Part shown: in pieces, positions 1 through 8,193 of the stretch
How positions within the stretch are numbered: position 1 is the first letter of the stretch
How the letters are laid out: each line of letters opens with the position of its first letter
Assembly: GCF_029714405.1 (NCBI RefSeq)
Contig: NZ_CP121650.1
Coordinates: 6,887,001 to 6,951,000 of the forward strand
Direction of reading: 5' to 3'
Source: Bradyrhizobium sp. CB82
GTDB lineage: Bacteria > Pseudomonadota > Alphaproteobacteria > Rhizobiales > Xanthobacteraceae
Length of the DNA stretch: 64,000 bases
Notes under the pieces: model-generated
Told to the model about the DNA's origin: nothing
Databases searched by the model: none
The model's input: only the letters and a program-made list of their open reading frames with translations
Program-made: the position numbers and the translations under genes

Positions 1-755
1 ACCTCGTCGAGCAGGTTCTGGTCTTCGAGCAGCTCGAAGCCTTGCGCAAAGGCGAGCTGCTTGGCGTCGGTCAGGATCGAATCCTTGCGACGCTCCGGAT
101 CGAGCACGACCTTGGCGTCGAGCAGTTTTGCCTCGTAATCCTCGAAGCGGCGCACGTTGATCGCCCCTGGTGCCAGGAAGCGATGGCCGAAGGTGGTCTG
201 GCCGGTCTCGATGCCGTCGACGGAAAAATTCACGACGTCAGGCTGTTCGGTCTCGAGCCCGAAGGTCGCGGTGATCGCATGCAACGGACGCACCCAGTTG
301 AGCGAGCCTGACCTGGCCGAGCGCGCGCCCCAGCGCATCGATTTGGGCCAGGGGAAGGTGCGGATGATCACCGGGAGGATCTCGGCGATCACGTCGATCG
401 CCGCACGGCCCGGTTTCTCGATCAGCGCGATGTAGAAATCGCCCTTCTTGTCGCTCTGGATCTTTGCCTCGCTCAGCGAGGCAAGGCCCGTGGCCTTCAA
501 GAATCCCTGGATCGCAGCCTCCGGTCCGCCGACGCGCGGACCGCGGCGCTCTTCCCTAAGATCGGGCTGGCGCGCGGGGATGCCGTGTACGGTGAGCGCG
601 AGGCGGCGCGGCGTCGCAAACGCCTTGGCGCCCTCATAGACGAGGCCTTCGGCAACCAGCTTGTCGGTGACCATGCGTCGCAGATCGTCGGCCGCCTTGG
701 CCTGCATGCGCGCGGGAATCTCCTCGGAGAACAGCTCCAGCAACAGATCGGGCAT
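1..755 (-). CDS. glyS: Glycine--tRNA ligase beta subunit, 5' part (cut by window edge)
   Basis: This is the beta subunit of the heterotetrameric bacterial glycyl-tRNA synthetase, which supplies much of the tRNA-binding part of the enzyme. Only the N-terminal ~250 residues are present because the gene runs off the left edge. It starts at 755 with [17 protein letters not shown], the typical GlyS opening. The frame stays open to base 1. The ATG overlaps the stop of glyQ as TGATG, so the two subunits are translationally coupled, which suits a 1:1 complex. Family and partner are clear; only the C-terminus is unseen. Confidence 0.95.
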   Translation of the reverse strand, partial: MPDLLLELFSEEIPARMQAKAADDLRRMVTDKLVAEGLVYEGAKAFATPRRLALTVHGIPARQPDLREERRGPRVGGPEAAIQGFLKATGLASLSEAKIQSDKKGDFYIALIEKPGRAAIDVIAEILPVIIRTFPWPKSMRWGARSARSGSLNWVRPLHAITATFGLETEQPDVVNFSVDGIETGQTTFGHRFLAPGAINVRRFEDYEAKLLDAKVVLDPERRKDSILTDAKQLAFAQGFELLEDQNLLDE

Positions 756-1693
756 CAGGCCACTCCGCCCGCTTCGGTGTGCACCCAGGCCTCGCCGCAG
801 GCCTTGGCTAGCTCGCGCACCCTGAAAATGTAGCTCTGCCGCTCGGTCACCGAGATGACGCCGCGCGCGTCGAGAAGATTGAACACGTGGCTCGCCTTGA
901 TGCACTGGTCATAGGCCGGCAGCGCCATCAGGTGCTCCCTGCGGTTGCTGGCTTCGCGCCAGCCGGCCTCGAGGTATTTCTTGCAGGCTTCTTCCGCCAT
1001 CTTGAATTGCTCGAACAGCATCGCGGTGTCGGCATATTCGAAATTGTGCCGCGAATATTCCTGCTCGGCCTGGAAGAACACGTCCTTATAGGTGACCTTC
1101 TGATCGCCTTCGCGGCCGTTGAAGTTGAGGTCCATGATGCGGTCGACGCCCTGCAAGTAGCAGGCAAGCCGCTCGAGCCCATAGGTGAGTTCGCCCGCCA
1201 CCGGCGCGCATTCGACGCCGGCGACCTGCTGGAAGTAGGTGAACTGCGACACTTCCATGCCGTCGCACCAGCATTCCCAGCCCAGCCCCCACGCGCCCAG
1301 CGTCGGGCTCTCCCAGTCGTCCTCGACGAAGCGGATGTCGTGCACGGCGGAATCGATGCCGATCGCGGCAAGCGACTTCAGGTACAGCTCCTGAAGGTCC
1401 GGCGGCGACGGCTTGAGGATCACCTGGAACTGGTAATAGTGCTGGAGCCGGTTGGGGTTCTCGCCGTAGCGGCCGTCCTTCGGCCGGCGCGAGGGCTGCA
1501 CATAGGCGGCATTCCACGGCTTCGGGCCGAGCGCGCGCAGGGTGGTCGCAGGGTGGAAGGTGCCGGCGCCGACCTCCATGTCGTAGGGCTGGAGGACCAC
1601 GCAGCCGTAATCCGCCCAATAGCGTTGCAGCGCCAGGATCAGGCCCTGGAACGAGCGGTCCGGGCGCATATGGGCGGGCAATGAGGCGTCCAT
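755..1693 (-). CDS. glyQ: Glycine--tRNA ligase alpha subunit
   Basis: GlyQ is the catalytic alpha subunit of alpha2-beta2 glycyl-tRNA synthetase. It activates glycine with ATP and charges tRNA-Gly in the cytoplasm. The 312-residue product matches the family length of about 300. Residues 11-60 carry the class II motif 1 region ([35 protein letters not shown]), and the segment [20 protein letters not shown] follows near residue 90. The ATG at 1693 is preferred because the family opens shortly before SFQGLI. The downstream glyS overlaps by one base (TGATG). Nothing unusual is seen. Confidence 0.97.
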   Translation of the reverse strand: MDASLPAHMRPDRSFQGLILALQRYWADYGCVVLQPYDMEVGAGTFHPATTLRALGPKPWNAAYVQPSRRPKDGRYGENPNRLQHYYQFQVILKPSPPDLQELYLKSLAAIGIDSAVHDIRFVEDDWESPTLGAWGLGWECWCDGMEVSQFTYFQQVAGVECAPVAGELTYGLERLACYLQGVDRIMDLNFNGREGDQKVTYKDVFFQAEQEYSRHNFEYADTAMLFEQFKMAEEACKKYLEAGWREASNRREHLMALPAYDQCIKASHVFNLLDARGVISVTERQSYIFRVRELAKACGEAWVHTEAGGVA

Positions 1694-1782
1694 CGTCAGG
1701 TCAGGCTTTCGCGGGGGGTTTTGAATCGCGCGGGACCGTATCGACGGCGGCGATGGGAATCAAGGCAAAGGGGGGCGTTCTT

Positions 1783-1899
1783 ACCTCCCGCGCTTGCGGG
1801 GAGGTCGCGCCGAAGGCGCGGGTGGGGGCTCTTTCCATTGAGGGAGTGTTCACTGCGGAGATACCCCACCCCCGCCCTCCCCGCAAGCGGGAGAGGGAG
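1783..1899. repeat. Palindromic intergenic repeat (CTTGCGGGGAG type)
   Basis: Between glyQ and the next gene lies a self-complementary element. A left arm of cctcccgcgcttgcgggga and ggtgggggct is matched about 60 bases later by ccccacccc and ctccccgcaagcgggag. Relatives of the CTTGCGGG/CCCGCAAG core occur at 5550-5578 and near 14600. It can fold into a long hairpin and could lie in the glyQ leader transcript. No reading frame here looks real. Confidence 0.7.
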
Positions 1900-1937
1900 C
1901 ACACCTTTTGCGTGGCAGTGACGGAGTTTGGCGTCCC

Positions 1938-2129
1938 TTAACCCGGGCGATACGCCCCGGTGACGGGGTCGCGCTTCAGCGTCTGAATTTCCCCCGTGCG
2001 GGCGGCTTCGGCAACGCGCGACAGGCGCATCTCCTCCAGCTCCTGGTTGATCCGGACGGCTGTCTTGTAGGCCCAGCGGACCACGGCTAGCCCGCCCAGC
2101 ACGCCCGCGAATGCAACGAACGGCGGCAT
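1938..2129 (-). CDS. Small conserved hypothetical protein, one membrane-like segment
   Basis: A 63-residue protein opening MPPFVAFAGVLGGLAVVRWA. It has a short hydrophobic N-terminal stretch (residues 3-20) followed by a charged helix-like region (residues 21-45) and an RDPVTGAYRPG tail. The ATG at 2129 is preferred over an upstream TTG at 2147 because AAGGAT lies about 7 bases before it. It may be a membrane-anchored small protein. It could share a leftward unit with the S49 peptidase gene upstream, whose stop is about 100 bases away. No function can be assigned. Confidence 0.65.
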   Translation of the reverse strand: MPPFVAFAGVLGGLAVVRWAYKTAVRINQELEEMRLSRVAEAARTGEIQTLKRDPVTGAYRPG

Positions 2130-2233
2130 CGGTCGATCCTTGTTCAATGCTCAGCCCCCACGCGTATTCTCGCGCAGACGGGCCCGCGCCGCAATTGGCT
2201 TGGTTCGGACCAAATGGCGCGGGCCAGCTGCTG

Positions 2234-3145
2234 CTAGAACCCGAATTTCGCCCAAATCGCCCGCGTTTCCAACGCCGAGATCAGTTCATCCGGCAGGCTG
2301 GCTACCCCATCCAAGGCCGAAAGCTGGCCTGCGCCGGGCGCTTTGCGGCCGAACAGGCCGGCCAGCAGCCCGGTCGGCTGCGCGATCACGGGGGTGAGAA
2401 CCTTCTCGCCATAGCGGGCACGAAGAGTTGAGCGGAGATCGCCGATCCCATCGGCAAGGCCCAGCGAGATCGCGGTATCGCCCGCCCAATATTCGCCGGT
2501 GAACAGCGTATCCTCGCCGCCCCTCAGGCGCGCGCCCCGGCTCTCCTTCACCAGCGCGATGAAGATCGCGTGGATCTCGCGCTGGAGCTTCTTGAGCCGC
2601 GCCACATCGTCGGGATTCTCGGGCAGAAATGGATCGAGCATCGCCTTGTGCTCGCCGGCGGTATAGAGCCGGCGCTCGATGCCGAGCCGCTTGATCGCCT
2701 CCTGGAAGCCGAAGCTGCCGCCGACTACGCCGATGGAGCCGACGATCGAAGAGGGATCGCAGAAGATCTCATCGCCCGCGCAGGCGATCATGTAGCCGCC
2801 GGAGGCGGCGACGTCCTCAACGAACACCAAAACCTTAAGCTTCTTTTCGGCCGCAAGCTGCTTGATACGCAGATAGATCTGGCGCGACTGCACCGGCGAT
2901 CCGCCGGGCGAGTTGATGACGAGTGCCACCGCCTTCGCATTCCGGAACGAAAACGCACGCTCCAGCACCCGCGCGATGCCCGCGAGCGTCATGCCCGGCC
3001 GCAGCGGCGTCACCGCGCCGATCACGCCGGAGAGCCGGACCACGGGCACGACCGCGGCGCCGGGACGAAAGCGCGCCGGAAGATAATCGATGAACCCGTC
3101 GATCAGGCCGGACGACTTATTCGTATCGCTCAATTGTTCGGCCAT
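2234..3145 (-). CDS. S49 family serine peptidase (SppA/SohB-like)
   Basis: A 303-residue peptidase of the signal peptide peptidase A family, which cuts cleaved signal peptides or membrane-protein fragments with a Ser-Lys dyad. The ClpP-like fold signature VINSPGGSP is at residues 77-84. AASGGYMIA places the nucleophile at Ser115, and YTAGEHK places the general base at Lys167. The 52-residue spacing equals that of the Bacillus SppA dyad (Ser147/Lys199). It is a short single-domain form. Unlike most SppA proteins it shows no clear N-terminal transmembrane anchor, so it may be cytosolic or peripheral. The start at 3145 is the only good Met before the domain. Confidence 0.9.
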   Translation of the reverse strand: MAEQLSDTNKSSGLIDGFIDYLPARFRPGAAVVPVVRLSGVIGAVTPLRPGMTLAGIARVLERAFSFRNAKAVALVINSPGGSPVQSRQIYLRIKQLAAEKKLKVLVFVEDVAASGGYMIACAGDEIFCDPSSIVGSIGVVGGSFGFQEAIKRLGIERRLYTAGEHKAMLDPFLPENPDDVARLKKLQREIHAIFIALVKESRGARLRGGEDTLFTGEYWAGDTAISLGLADGIGDLRSTLRARYGEKVLTPVIAQPTGLLAGLFGRKAPGAGQLSALDGVASLPDELISALETRAIWAKFGF

Positions 3146-3256
3146 GCCGTTACCTCGTCTTTACCATTTCTTATCACGCGACTGTCATTGGAAGTGCCTG
3201 GAACGTGTTTTGCAAAGCCTCGATTGGGAGGCTGCAATGGCGCAGCGGAGGGCACC

Positions 3257-3355
3257 ATGAAGATCTATCTGCTGGTGATGTTGATGGGTGCGCTTTTCAC
3301 GGCGATTCGCTTCACCACGACGCAAGAACAGCAGTCAAGCTCGCTTCCCCAATAG
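3257..3355 (+). CDS. Very small hydrophobic protein (32 aa)
   Basis: A short frame encodes MKIYLLVMLMGALFTAIRFT followed by a polar TTQEQQSSSLPQ tail. A purine-rich GCGGAGGG lies 5 bases before the ATG, a good ribosome binding site. The N-terminal 18 residues form one hydrophobic helix, so a small membrane or secreted peptide is likely. It lies in the gap between two leftward genes, and its stop falls 4 bases before the convergent methyltransferase stop. Its existence rests on the Shine-Dalgarno and composition only. Confidence 0.5.
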   Translation: MKIYLLVMLMGALFTAIRFTTTQEQQSSSLPQ

Positions 3356-3359
3356 ATTT

Positions 3360-4142
3360 TCACGGGACCGCCAGCGGCAGCACCGCCCTCCCGGCCAATA
3401 CCTCCTGCACCTCTTTTTTAGGCACGCGTGAGTCTTCGTTGAGCATCAGGCTGGGCAGGATGCGTGTCGGCGCCCTGCCGCCTTTGATGGCGCGGACCAG
3501 CACGCGGATCGCAGGCTTTTCCACGTCGCCGTGAACCGGCAACACCGAGAGGCTTCCGAAGCCGCGTGACAGCGCTGTCAGTACTTCTGCTATCCCATCT
3601 GCGCGCCAGATCAAGGTCAGCGCGCCGCCTGATTTGAGGATGCGCCTTGCTGCGTGCACCCAGGCGTGCAGCGTCTCCTCCGTCGCGACATGGGCGACGT
3701 GACGCGCCTGGTCCGGGGAGCCGCGATGGCGCACTGGATCGTTGAAGGGCGGATTCATCAGGACGACGTCGACGCTGTCAGGTGAAAGGCCGCTGGCCGC
3801 AAAGCTCTCCGAACCGGCAGTGACGTCGAGGATAATCGCGTCGGCTTCAATCGCATTAGCGGCCACGTTGGCGCGCGCGAGGCTGCCAAGCTCCGGATCG
3901 ATCTCGACCAGCGTCAGGCTGACCCCGGGAACGCGGCGTGCCAGCGCAAGGCCCGCCGCGCCGACGCCAGCGCCGAAATCGACGACGCGATCGCCTGCCT
4001 TGGCCGCGGTCGCCGCGGCCAGCAGGATCGCATCGTGACCGGCGCGGTGGCCGGACCGCTTCTGCATCAGCCGCAATTGCCCGTCGAGGAACGCGTCCTC
4101 GGTGATGCCATCGTCCGTGACGTTTTGGGCGAGCTCAGTCAT
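3360..4142 (-). CDS. Class I SAM methyltransferase, TrmN6-like (tRNA1(Val) A37 type)
   Basis: A 260-residue methyltransferase. The SAM-binding loop VVDFGAGVGAAGLALA is at residues 53-68, the acidic strand VEIDPE at 79-84, and the amino-methyltransferase catalytic motif NPPF at 130-133. The NPPF motif and small size match the YfiC/TrmN6 family, which methylates N6 of A37 in tRNA1(Val). RNA or DNA adenine methylation is the inferred chemistry; the exact substrate is not proven. The start at 4142 lies inside the end of the upstream DUF2007 gene, giving an 8-base overlap and probable translational coupling. Confidence 0.85.
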   Translation of the reverse strand: MTELAQNVTDDGITEDAFLDGQLRLMQKRSGHRAGHDAILLAAATAAKAGDRVVDFGAGVGAAGLALARRVPGVSLTLVEIDPELGSLARANVAANAIEADAIILDVTAGSESFAASGLSPDSVDVVLMNPPFNDPVRHRGSPDQARHVAHVATEETLHAWVHAARRILKSGGALTLIWRADGIAEVLTALSRGFGSLSVLPVHGDVEKPAIRVLVRAIKGGRAPTRILPSLMLNEDSRVPKKEVQEVLAGRAVLPLAVP

Positions 4143-4362
4143 CGCCGCGCAATTCGTGGCTGAGGCCGGCCTCGGTCAGAAGCTGCCGCGCCTCGCTGGC
4201 GTCGTCCTCATGGACCAGGATCCGCCGCGGCAGGATACCGAGCGAGCCTTCGATGATGCTCATGTTCTGGTCCAGCACCAGATGGTGGATATTGGCGCCG
4301 TCGAGCAGTGCGCCGATCGCCGACACCAGCACCATGTCGTTGGTCCGAACCAGTTCGCGCAA
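4135..4362 (-). CDS. DUF2007 domain protein
   Basis: A 75-residue protein, MRELVRTNDMVLVSAIGALL and onward, covering a whole DUF2007 domain (putative signal-transducing protein, function unknown). The start is a TTG at 4360-4362. A perfect AGGAGG lies 6 bases upstream (plus-strand 4369-4374), and homologues begin with exactly this MRELVRTND sequence, so the TTG is preferred over the internal ATG. It overlaps the methyltransferase gene by 8 bases. It diverges from the polyprenyl synthase gene across about 130 bases that must hold both promoters. Confidence 0.85.
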   Translation of the reverse strand: MRELVRTNDMVLVSAIGALLDGANIHHLVLDQNMSIIEGSLGILPRRILVHEDDASEARQLLTEAGLSHELRGDD

Positions 4363-4491
4363 AACGAGCCTCCTGCCTGACGCGGGGTGGGCGGAAATGT
4401 CAATGGTTCCGCGGCACTTGCCGCATCCGCCCGCAGTTTCTATTGTCTTTGCATCAGAATAGCCCTTCCCGGGCAAATATTGGAGACCGGC

Positions 4492-5499
4492 GTGGCCGTA
4501 ATCGTACCTTTCGAAACTCCCGGCGCGTCGATCGAAGAGCTGGTTGCCCTTGTCGCCCCTGACATGGAGCGGGTCAATGCGACCATCCTGTCGCGGACCG
4601 GCTCCGAGGTGACCATGATCCCGGAGGTCGCCAACCACCTGATCTCCTCCGGCGGCAAGCGGCTGCGGCCGATGCTCACCCTCGCCATGGCCAACCTCGC
4701 CGGCTACACCGGCGACGGCCATATCAAGCTCGCCGCCTCCGTCGAGTTCATGCATACCGCAACCCTGCTGCACGACGACGTCGTCGACGAGAGCGAGATG
4801 CGCCGCGGCAAATTGTCGGCGCGCATGCTGTGGGGCAATGAAGCGAGCGTGCTTGTCGGCGACTTCCTGCTGGGACAAGCCTTCCGCATGATGGTCGAGG
4901 TCGGCTCGCTGCGGGCGCTCGACATCCTCTCGGCTGCGGCTGCGACCATTGCCGAGGGCGAGGTGATGCAGCTTGCGGCCGCCAAGAACACCGCGACCAC
5001 CGAGGACGAATATCTCGCCGTGATCCGTGCCAAGACCGCGGAATTGTTCGCGGCCGCCTGCGAGGTCGGGCCCGTGATCGCCAACCGTCCGAAGGCCGAG
5101 CAGACCGCCTGCCGCTCGGTCGGCATGAATCTCGGCATCGCCTTCCAGCTCGTCGACGACGTCCTCGATTATGGCGGCAAGAGCGCCAAGCTCGGCAAGA
5201 ACACCGGCGACGATTTCCGCGAAGGCAAGATCACGCTGCCCGTGGTGCTCGCCTTCCGCCGCGGCAATGACAGCGAGCGCGCCTTCTGGATTCGGGCGCT
5301 GGAGCGCGGCGAGATTGGGGACACCGATCTGGATCACGCCATCGGGCTGATGAACAAGCACCGCGCACTCGAGGACACGCTGAGCCGCGCTCAGCACTAC
5401 GGCGCCATGGCCGTCGATGCACTGGCGCTGTTCCCGTCCTCGCCGATGAAGAGCGCGCTGGAGCAGGTGGTAGCGTTCTGCCTCGCACGGTCGCACTAG
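4492..5499 (+). CDS. ispB: Polyprenyl (octaprenyl/decaprenyl) diphosphate synthase
   Basis: A trans-isoprenyl diphosphate synthase that builds the ubiquinone side chain from IPP and FPP. The 335-residue product has the first Asp-rich motif HDDVVDE at residues 94-100, with the GKRLRP substrate loop at 55-60. The second Asp-rich motif DDVLD is at 222-226, followed by GDDFREGKITLPV. The start is a GTG at 4492 with GGAG 7 bases upstream; this gives the usual short N-terminus (MAVIVPFETP), and the upstream in-frame Met would add poorly conserved sequence. In Bradyrhizobium the product would be decaprenyl for Q10, an inference from the lineage. Confidence 0.92.
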   Translation: MAVIVPFETPGASIEELVALVAPDMERVNATILSRTGSEVTMIPEVANHLISSGGKRLRPMLTLAMANLAGYTGDGHIKLAASVEFMHTATLLHDDVVDESEMRRGKLSARMLWGNEASVLVGDFLLGQAFRMMVEVGSLRALDILSAAAATIAEGEVMQLAAAKNTATTEDEYLAVIRAKTAELFAAACEVGPVIANRPKAEQTACRSVGMNLGIAFQLVDDVLDYGGKSAKLGKNTGDDFREGKITLPVVLAFRRGNDSERAFWIRALERGEIGDTDLDHAIGLMNKHRALEDTLSRAQHYGAMAVDALALFPSSPMKSALEQVVAFCLARSH

Positions 5500-5549
5500 A
5501 ACAGGACAAGTTTGAATTGGATCGATGAGCCCGCAGACTCGCTGCAGCT

Positions 5550-5578
5550 CTCCCGCTTGCGGGTCCCGCAAGCGGGAG
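5550..5578. repeat. Perfect inverted repeat, possible terminator
   Basis: Fourteen bases, CTCCCGCTTGCGGG, are followed by one central T and the exact complement, giving a 29-base near-perfect palindrome between ispB and the LysE gene. It shares its core with the repeats near 1783-1899 and 14600. It could act as an intrinsic hairpin after ispB, but no T-run follows. Confidence 0.8.
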
Positions 5579-5645
5579 GGGAGCGCATCTTCCTCGCGGT
5601 TCGCAATCGGATCTAACCTCAACATGCTTTAGCGGAGCTCCGGGA

Positions 5646-6278
5646 ATGGTCGACGCGAATTTCTGGCTGTTCCTCGCCGCGGCCCTCGTCATTGCGCTCG
5701 TTCCCGGTCCCGGCATCTTCTACGTCGCCGCGCGAACCTTCTCGGAAGGCCGGACAAGCGGATTCGCCTCGATTGCCGGCACGGCGCTGGGCGGAATGGT
5801 CCACGTGGTCGCGGGCAGCCTCGGCATCTCCGCCATCATCCTTGCGAGCGCCGAGCTGTTCGCCGCCGTGAAGTACGTGGGTGCGCTGTATCTGGTCTGG
5901 CTCGGCATCCGGACCTTTCGCAGCGCCGGCCGGCCTCCGGCGCTGGAGCGTGAGCCTGTCGGCGACAGACGCGCCTTCTGCGACGGCGTGCTGGTCGAGG
6001 CGCTGAACCCGAAGACCGCAGCGTTCTTCCTGGCCTTCATCCCGCAGTTTCTCGATCCATCCGCCGCCAGCCCCACGCTGCAATTCATCCTGCTTGGCGC
6101 AATCTCGGTGACGCTGAATACGCTCGCAGATTTCGGCGTCGTGCTGATGGCCTCCTTCACCCGCGCGCAACTGACCAGCCGGCCGCGTCTCGTGCAGCGC
6201 CTCACCCAAGGCTCCGGCGTCTTCATCGCAGGCCTCGGGCTTTCGCTCGCGCTGGCGCGTCGGCCGGTGAATAGTTAG
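5646..6278 (+). CDS. LysE/RhtB family amino-acid exporter
   Basis: A 210-residue inner-membrane transporter of the LysE superfamily, which exports amino acids or their analogues by proton antiport. The family opening is clear: a hydrophobic first helix, then ALVPGPGIFYVAARTFSEGR (residues 19-38), where PGP is the hallmark. The helix FVGALYLVWLGIRTFR-like segment is near residue 80, and the LNPKTAAFFLAFIPQF motif is near 120. About six transmembrane helices are expected. The ATG at 5646 has GGAG 7 bases upstream. The substrate is unknown. The alpha/beta hydrolase follows 23 bases downstream and may be cotranscribed. Confidence 0.9.
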   Translation: MVDANFWLFLAAALVIALVPGPGIFYVAARTFSEGRTSGFASIAGTALGGMVHVVAGSLGISAIILASAELFAAVKYVGALYLVWLGIRTFRSAGRPPALEREPVGDRRAFCDGVLVEALNPKTAAFFLAFIPQFLDPSAASPTLQFILLGAISVTLNTLADFGVVLMASFTRAQLTSRPRLVQRLTQGSGVFIAGLGLSLALARRPVNS

Positions 6279-6301
6279 CGTCGGCATAGGATCGCCGCAC
6301 G

Positions 6302-7177
6302 ATGCTCGCCCCGCAAAGTCGCTTCTATGAATCTCACGGCCTGCGGCTGCACTACGCCGACTGGGGCAATGAAGGCGCGCCGGTCGTCATCCTGGTCCAT
6401 GGCGGCCGCGATCATTGCCGGAGCTGGGACGTCATCGCCCGCGCGTTGCAGCCGCATTTTCACGTGCTGGCGCCCGATCTTCGCGGCCACGGCGATTCCG
6501 ACTGGACCAGGGGCGGTAGCTACGCGTTGACGGAGTATGTGTACGATCTGGCCCAGCTCGTCCGCGTCATCGCCGCGCCAGAGGTGATCCTCATCGGCCA
6601 TTCGATGGGCGGCATGGTGTGCCTGATCCATTCGGGATCGTTTCCGGAGACGGTATCGGCGCTCGTGGTTCTCGACGGCGTGACCGTCTTGCCGGATGCG
6701 CAACGGGCTCCGACACATGAACGCATCGCCAAATGGGTCGGCCAGGTCGACAAATTGCACGACCGTGCACCCCGCTTCTATCGCACGATCGAGGACGCGG
6801 CGGCGCAGATGAGGACCTACAACAAACGGCTGTCACGTGAGTTGGCGCTGCACCTTGCAACGCACGGGGTGCGGCAGAACGAGGATGGCACGTTTAGCTG
6901 GAAGTTCGATCCCTATCAGCGCGTCACCGCGCCGCAGCGATTATGGCCGGATGACCACGTCGCACTGTGGGCGCGCATCGCCTGCCCCACGCTGCTCCTG
7001 AACGCAGACGAAAGCTTCCTCGCCGCCTCCCGGGCGGCAGGCCTGGAGCGCTACTTCCAGAAGGCGTGCATCGAAATGGTTTGCGGCGCTGGACACTGGC
7101 TGCATCACGACCGGCCGCAAGAGGTCATCGGCGCGATCAGGCGGTTTCTCGGACTAGCAGATGAAGGCGCAGGCTAG
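6302..7177 (+). CDS. Alpha/beta hydrolase
   Basis: A 291-residue single-domain serine hydrolase. The oxyanion segment LVHGGRD is near residue 31, DLRGHGDSD near 59, and the nucleophile elbow GHSMGGM places Ser101. LLLNADESF near residue 230 carries the likely acid, and GAGHWLHHDRP near 263 the catalytic His. Esterase, lactonase or haloalkane-type activity cannot be told apart from sequence alone. It lies 23 bases after the LysE gene with no terminator between, so a two-gene unit is possible. The protein is complete. Confidence 0.88.
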   Translation: MLAPQSRFYESHGLRLHYADWGNEGAPVVILVHGGRDHCRSWDVIARALQPHFHVLAPDLRGHGDSDWTRGGSYALTEYVYDLAQLVRVIAAPEVILIGHSMGGMVCLIHSGSFPETVSALVVLDGVTVLPDAQRAPTHERIAKWVGQVDKLHDRAPRFYRTIEDAAAQMRTYNKRLSRELALHLATHGVRQNEDGTFSWKFDPYQRVTAPQRLWPDDHVALWARIACPTLLLNADESFLAASRAAGLERYFQKACIEMVCGAGHWLHHDRPQEVIGAIRRFLGLADEGAG

Positions 7178-7189
7178 CTGAGCCGCCTT

Positions 7190-7281
7190 GGGGTGGTCAA
7201 AGGCGCGACAGCGCCTTGCCCACCGTGCATCCCAGATCGGGCGATAGACGTGGTGGGCACGCTTCGCCTTGGAGGCGGCGA
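7190..7281. repeat. Dispersed intergenic repeat (GTGGGC / GCCCACC type), copy 1
   Basis: Between the convergent hydrolase and ispE genes the sequence reads ggtggtcaaaggcgcgacag, then gccttgcccaccgtgc, and then gtggtgggcacgcttcgcc. The same kind of inverted GTGGGC/GCCCAC pairing recurs at 28887-29022 and 52869-52945. I read it as a short non-coding palindromic repeat. Confidence 0.65.
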
Positions 7282-8166
7282 CTAACTCAACGTCCCCGCA
7301 TGCACCCACCAGCCAGGGTGATCGCGGCGGATCGTCTCGGCTGCGGCATGTGCCTCGGCAGGTCCGCCGAAGATCGCAAAGCAGGTCGCGCCCGAACCCG
7401 ACATGCGGGCAAGCTTGACGCCGGCACAGGCGCGCAAGGCGCCCAGCACGTCGCCGATCACGGGCTCGATGCGCATTGCAGGAGCTTCGAGATCGTTGGC
7501 GACGGTCGAAAGCACGTCGACCCAGTCTGCGGTCGAGGCTCCCTCCCCCGGCCAGGCCGGCGCTTCGAAGACGTCGGTGACGCCGACCAAAAGCTCGCCG
7601 TTGCGCAGGCCCAGAGCCTGGAACACGTCCTTTGTCGCCACCGGCACGCGCGGGTTCACCATCACACTGGGCATGCTCGGCAACTTCAGCGGCAGGAGTT
7701 GCTCGCCGACGCCGGTCATGTCGCAGGCGCGCGAGAGCAGGCACACTGGCACGTCGGCGCCGGTCGCAAGTGCGACCTTCTGCAAAAGGGGATCATCGAG
7801 CGAGAGATTGTTGAGGCGCGCCAGCAGCCGCAAGGCCGCCGCAGCATCCGCCGAGCCGCCGCCGATACCGGCTGCGACGGGAAGCACCTTGTCGAGCGCG
7901 AAGGCACCAAGCTTCAGGTTCGGCACGGCCTCCGTGAGAAACCTTGCCGCCTTGAGCACGAGATTGTCCGATGTCTCGCCGCAGGCCGCGGCCAACGGGC
8001 CCGTGGTGGTGAGCTTCAGCTCTTCGCCCGGCTCGAGCGTGAGACGATCGGCGCAATCGGCGAATGCGACCACGCTTTCGAGATCATGATAGCCGTCGGT
8101 GCGACGGCCGACGACACGAAGGCTCAGATTGACCTTCGCGCGCCCTTCTTCAATCAACGCCGACAT
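7282..8166 (-). CDS. ispE: 4-diphosphocytidyl-2-C-methyl-D-erythritol kinase
   Basis: IspE phosphorylates CDP-methylerythritol with ATP in the non-mevalonate (MEP) route to isoprenoids. This 294-residue GHMP kinase has an N-terminal AKVNLSLRVVGRRTDGYH (residues 10-27) with the conserved Lys and His. The ATP-binding motif PVAAGIGGGSADAAAALR spans 97-114. LARMSGSGATCFAIF near 250 is the third GHMP motif. Length and motif order are normal. With ispB about 3 kb away it makes a loose isoprenoid pair, but the genes are not in one operon. Confidence 0.96.
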   Translation of the reverse strand: MSALIEEGRAKVNLSLRVVGRRTDGYHDLESVVAFADCADRLTLEPGEELKLTTTGPLAAACGETSDNLVLKAARFLTEAVPNLKLGAFALDKVLPVAAGIGGGSADAAAALRLLARLNNLSLDDPLLQKVALATGADVPVCLLSRACDMTGVGEQLLPLKLPSMPSVMVNPRVPVATKDVFQALGLRNGELLVGVTDVFEAPAWPGEGASTADWVDVLSTVANDLEAPAMRIEPVIGDVLGALRACAGVKLARMSGSGATCFAIFGGPAEAHAAAETIRRDHPGWWVHAGTLS

Positions 8167-8193
8167 CGACGACCAACCCCCAAAAATGCCCGA

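Noticed and set aside
4135..5625. A 496-codon leftward frame ending in the DUF2007 sequence
   Set aside because: Only its last 75 codons are real; the rest is antisense to ispB. The TTG with a perfect AGGAGG marks the true start.
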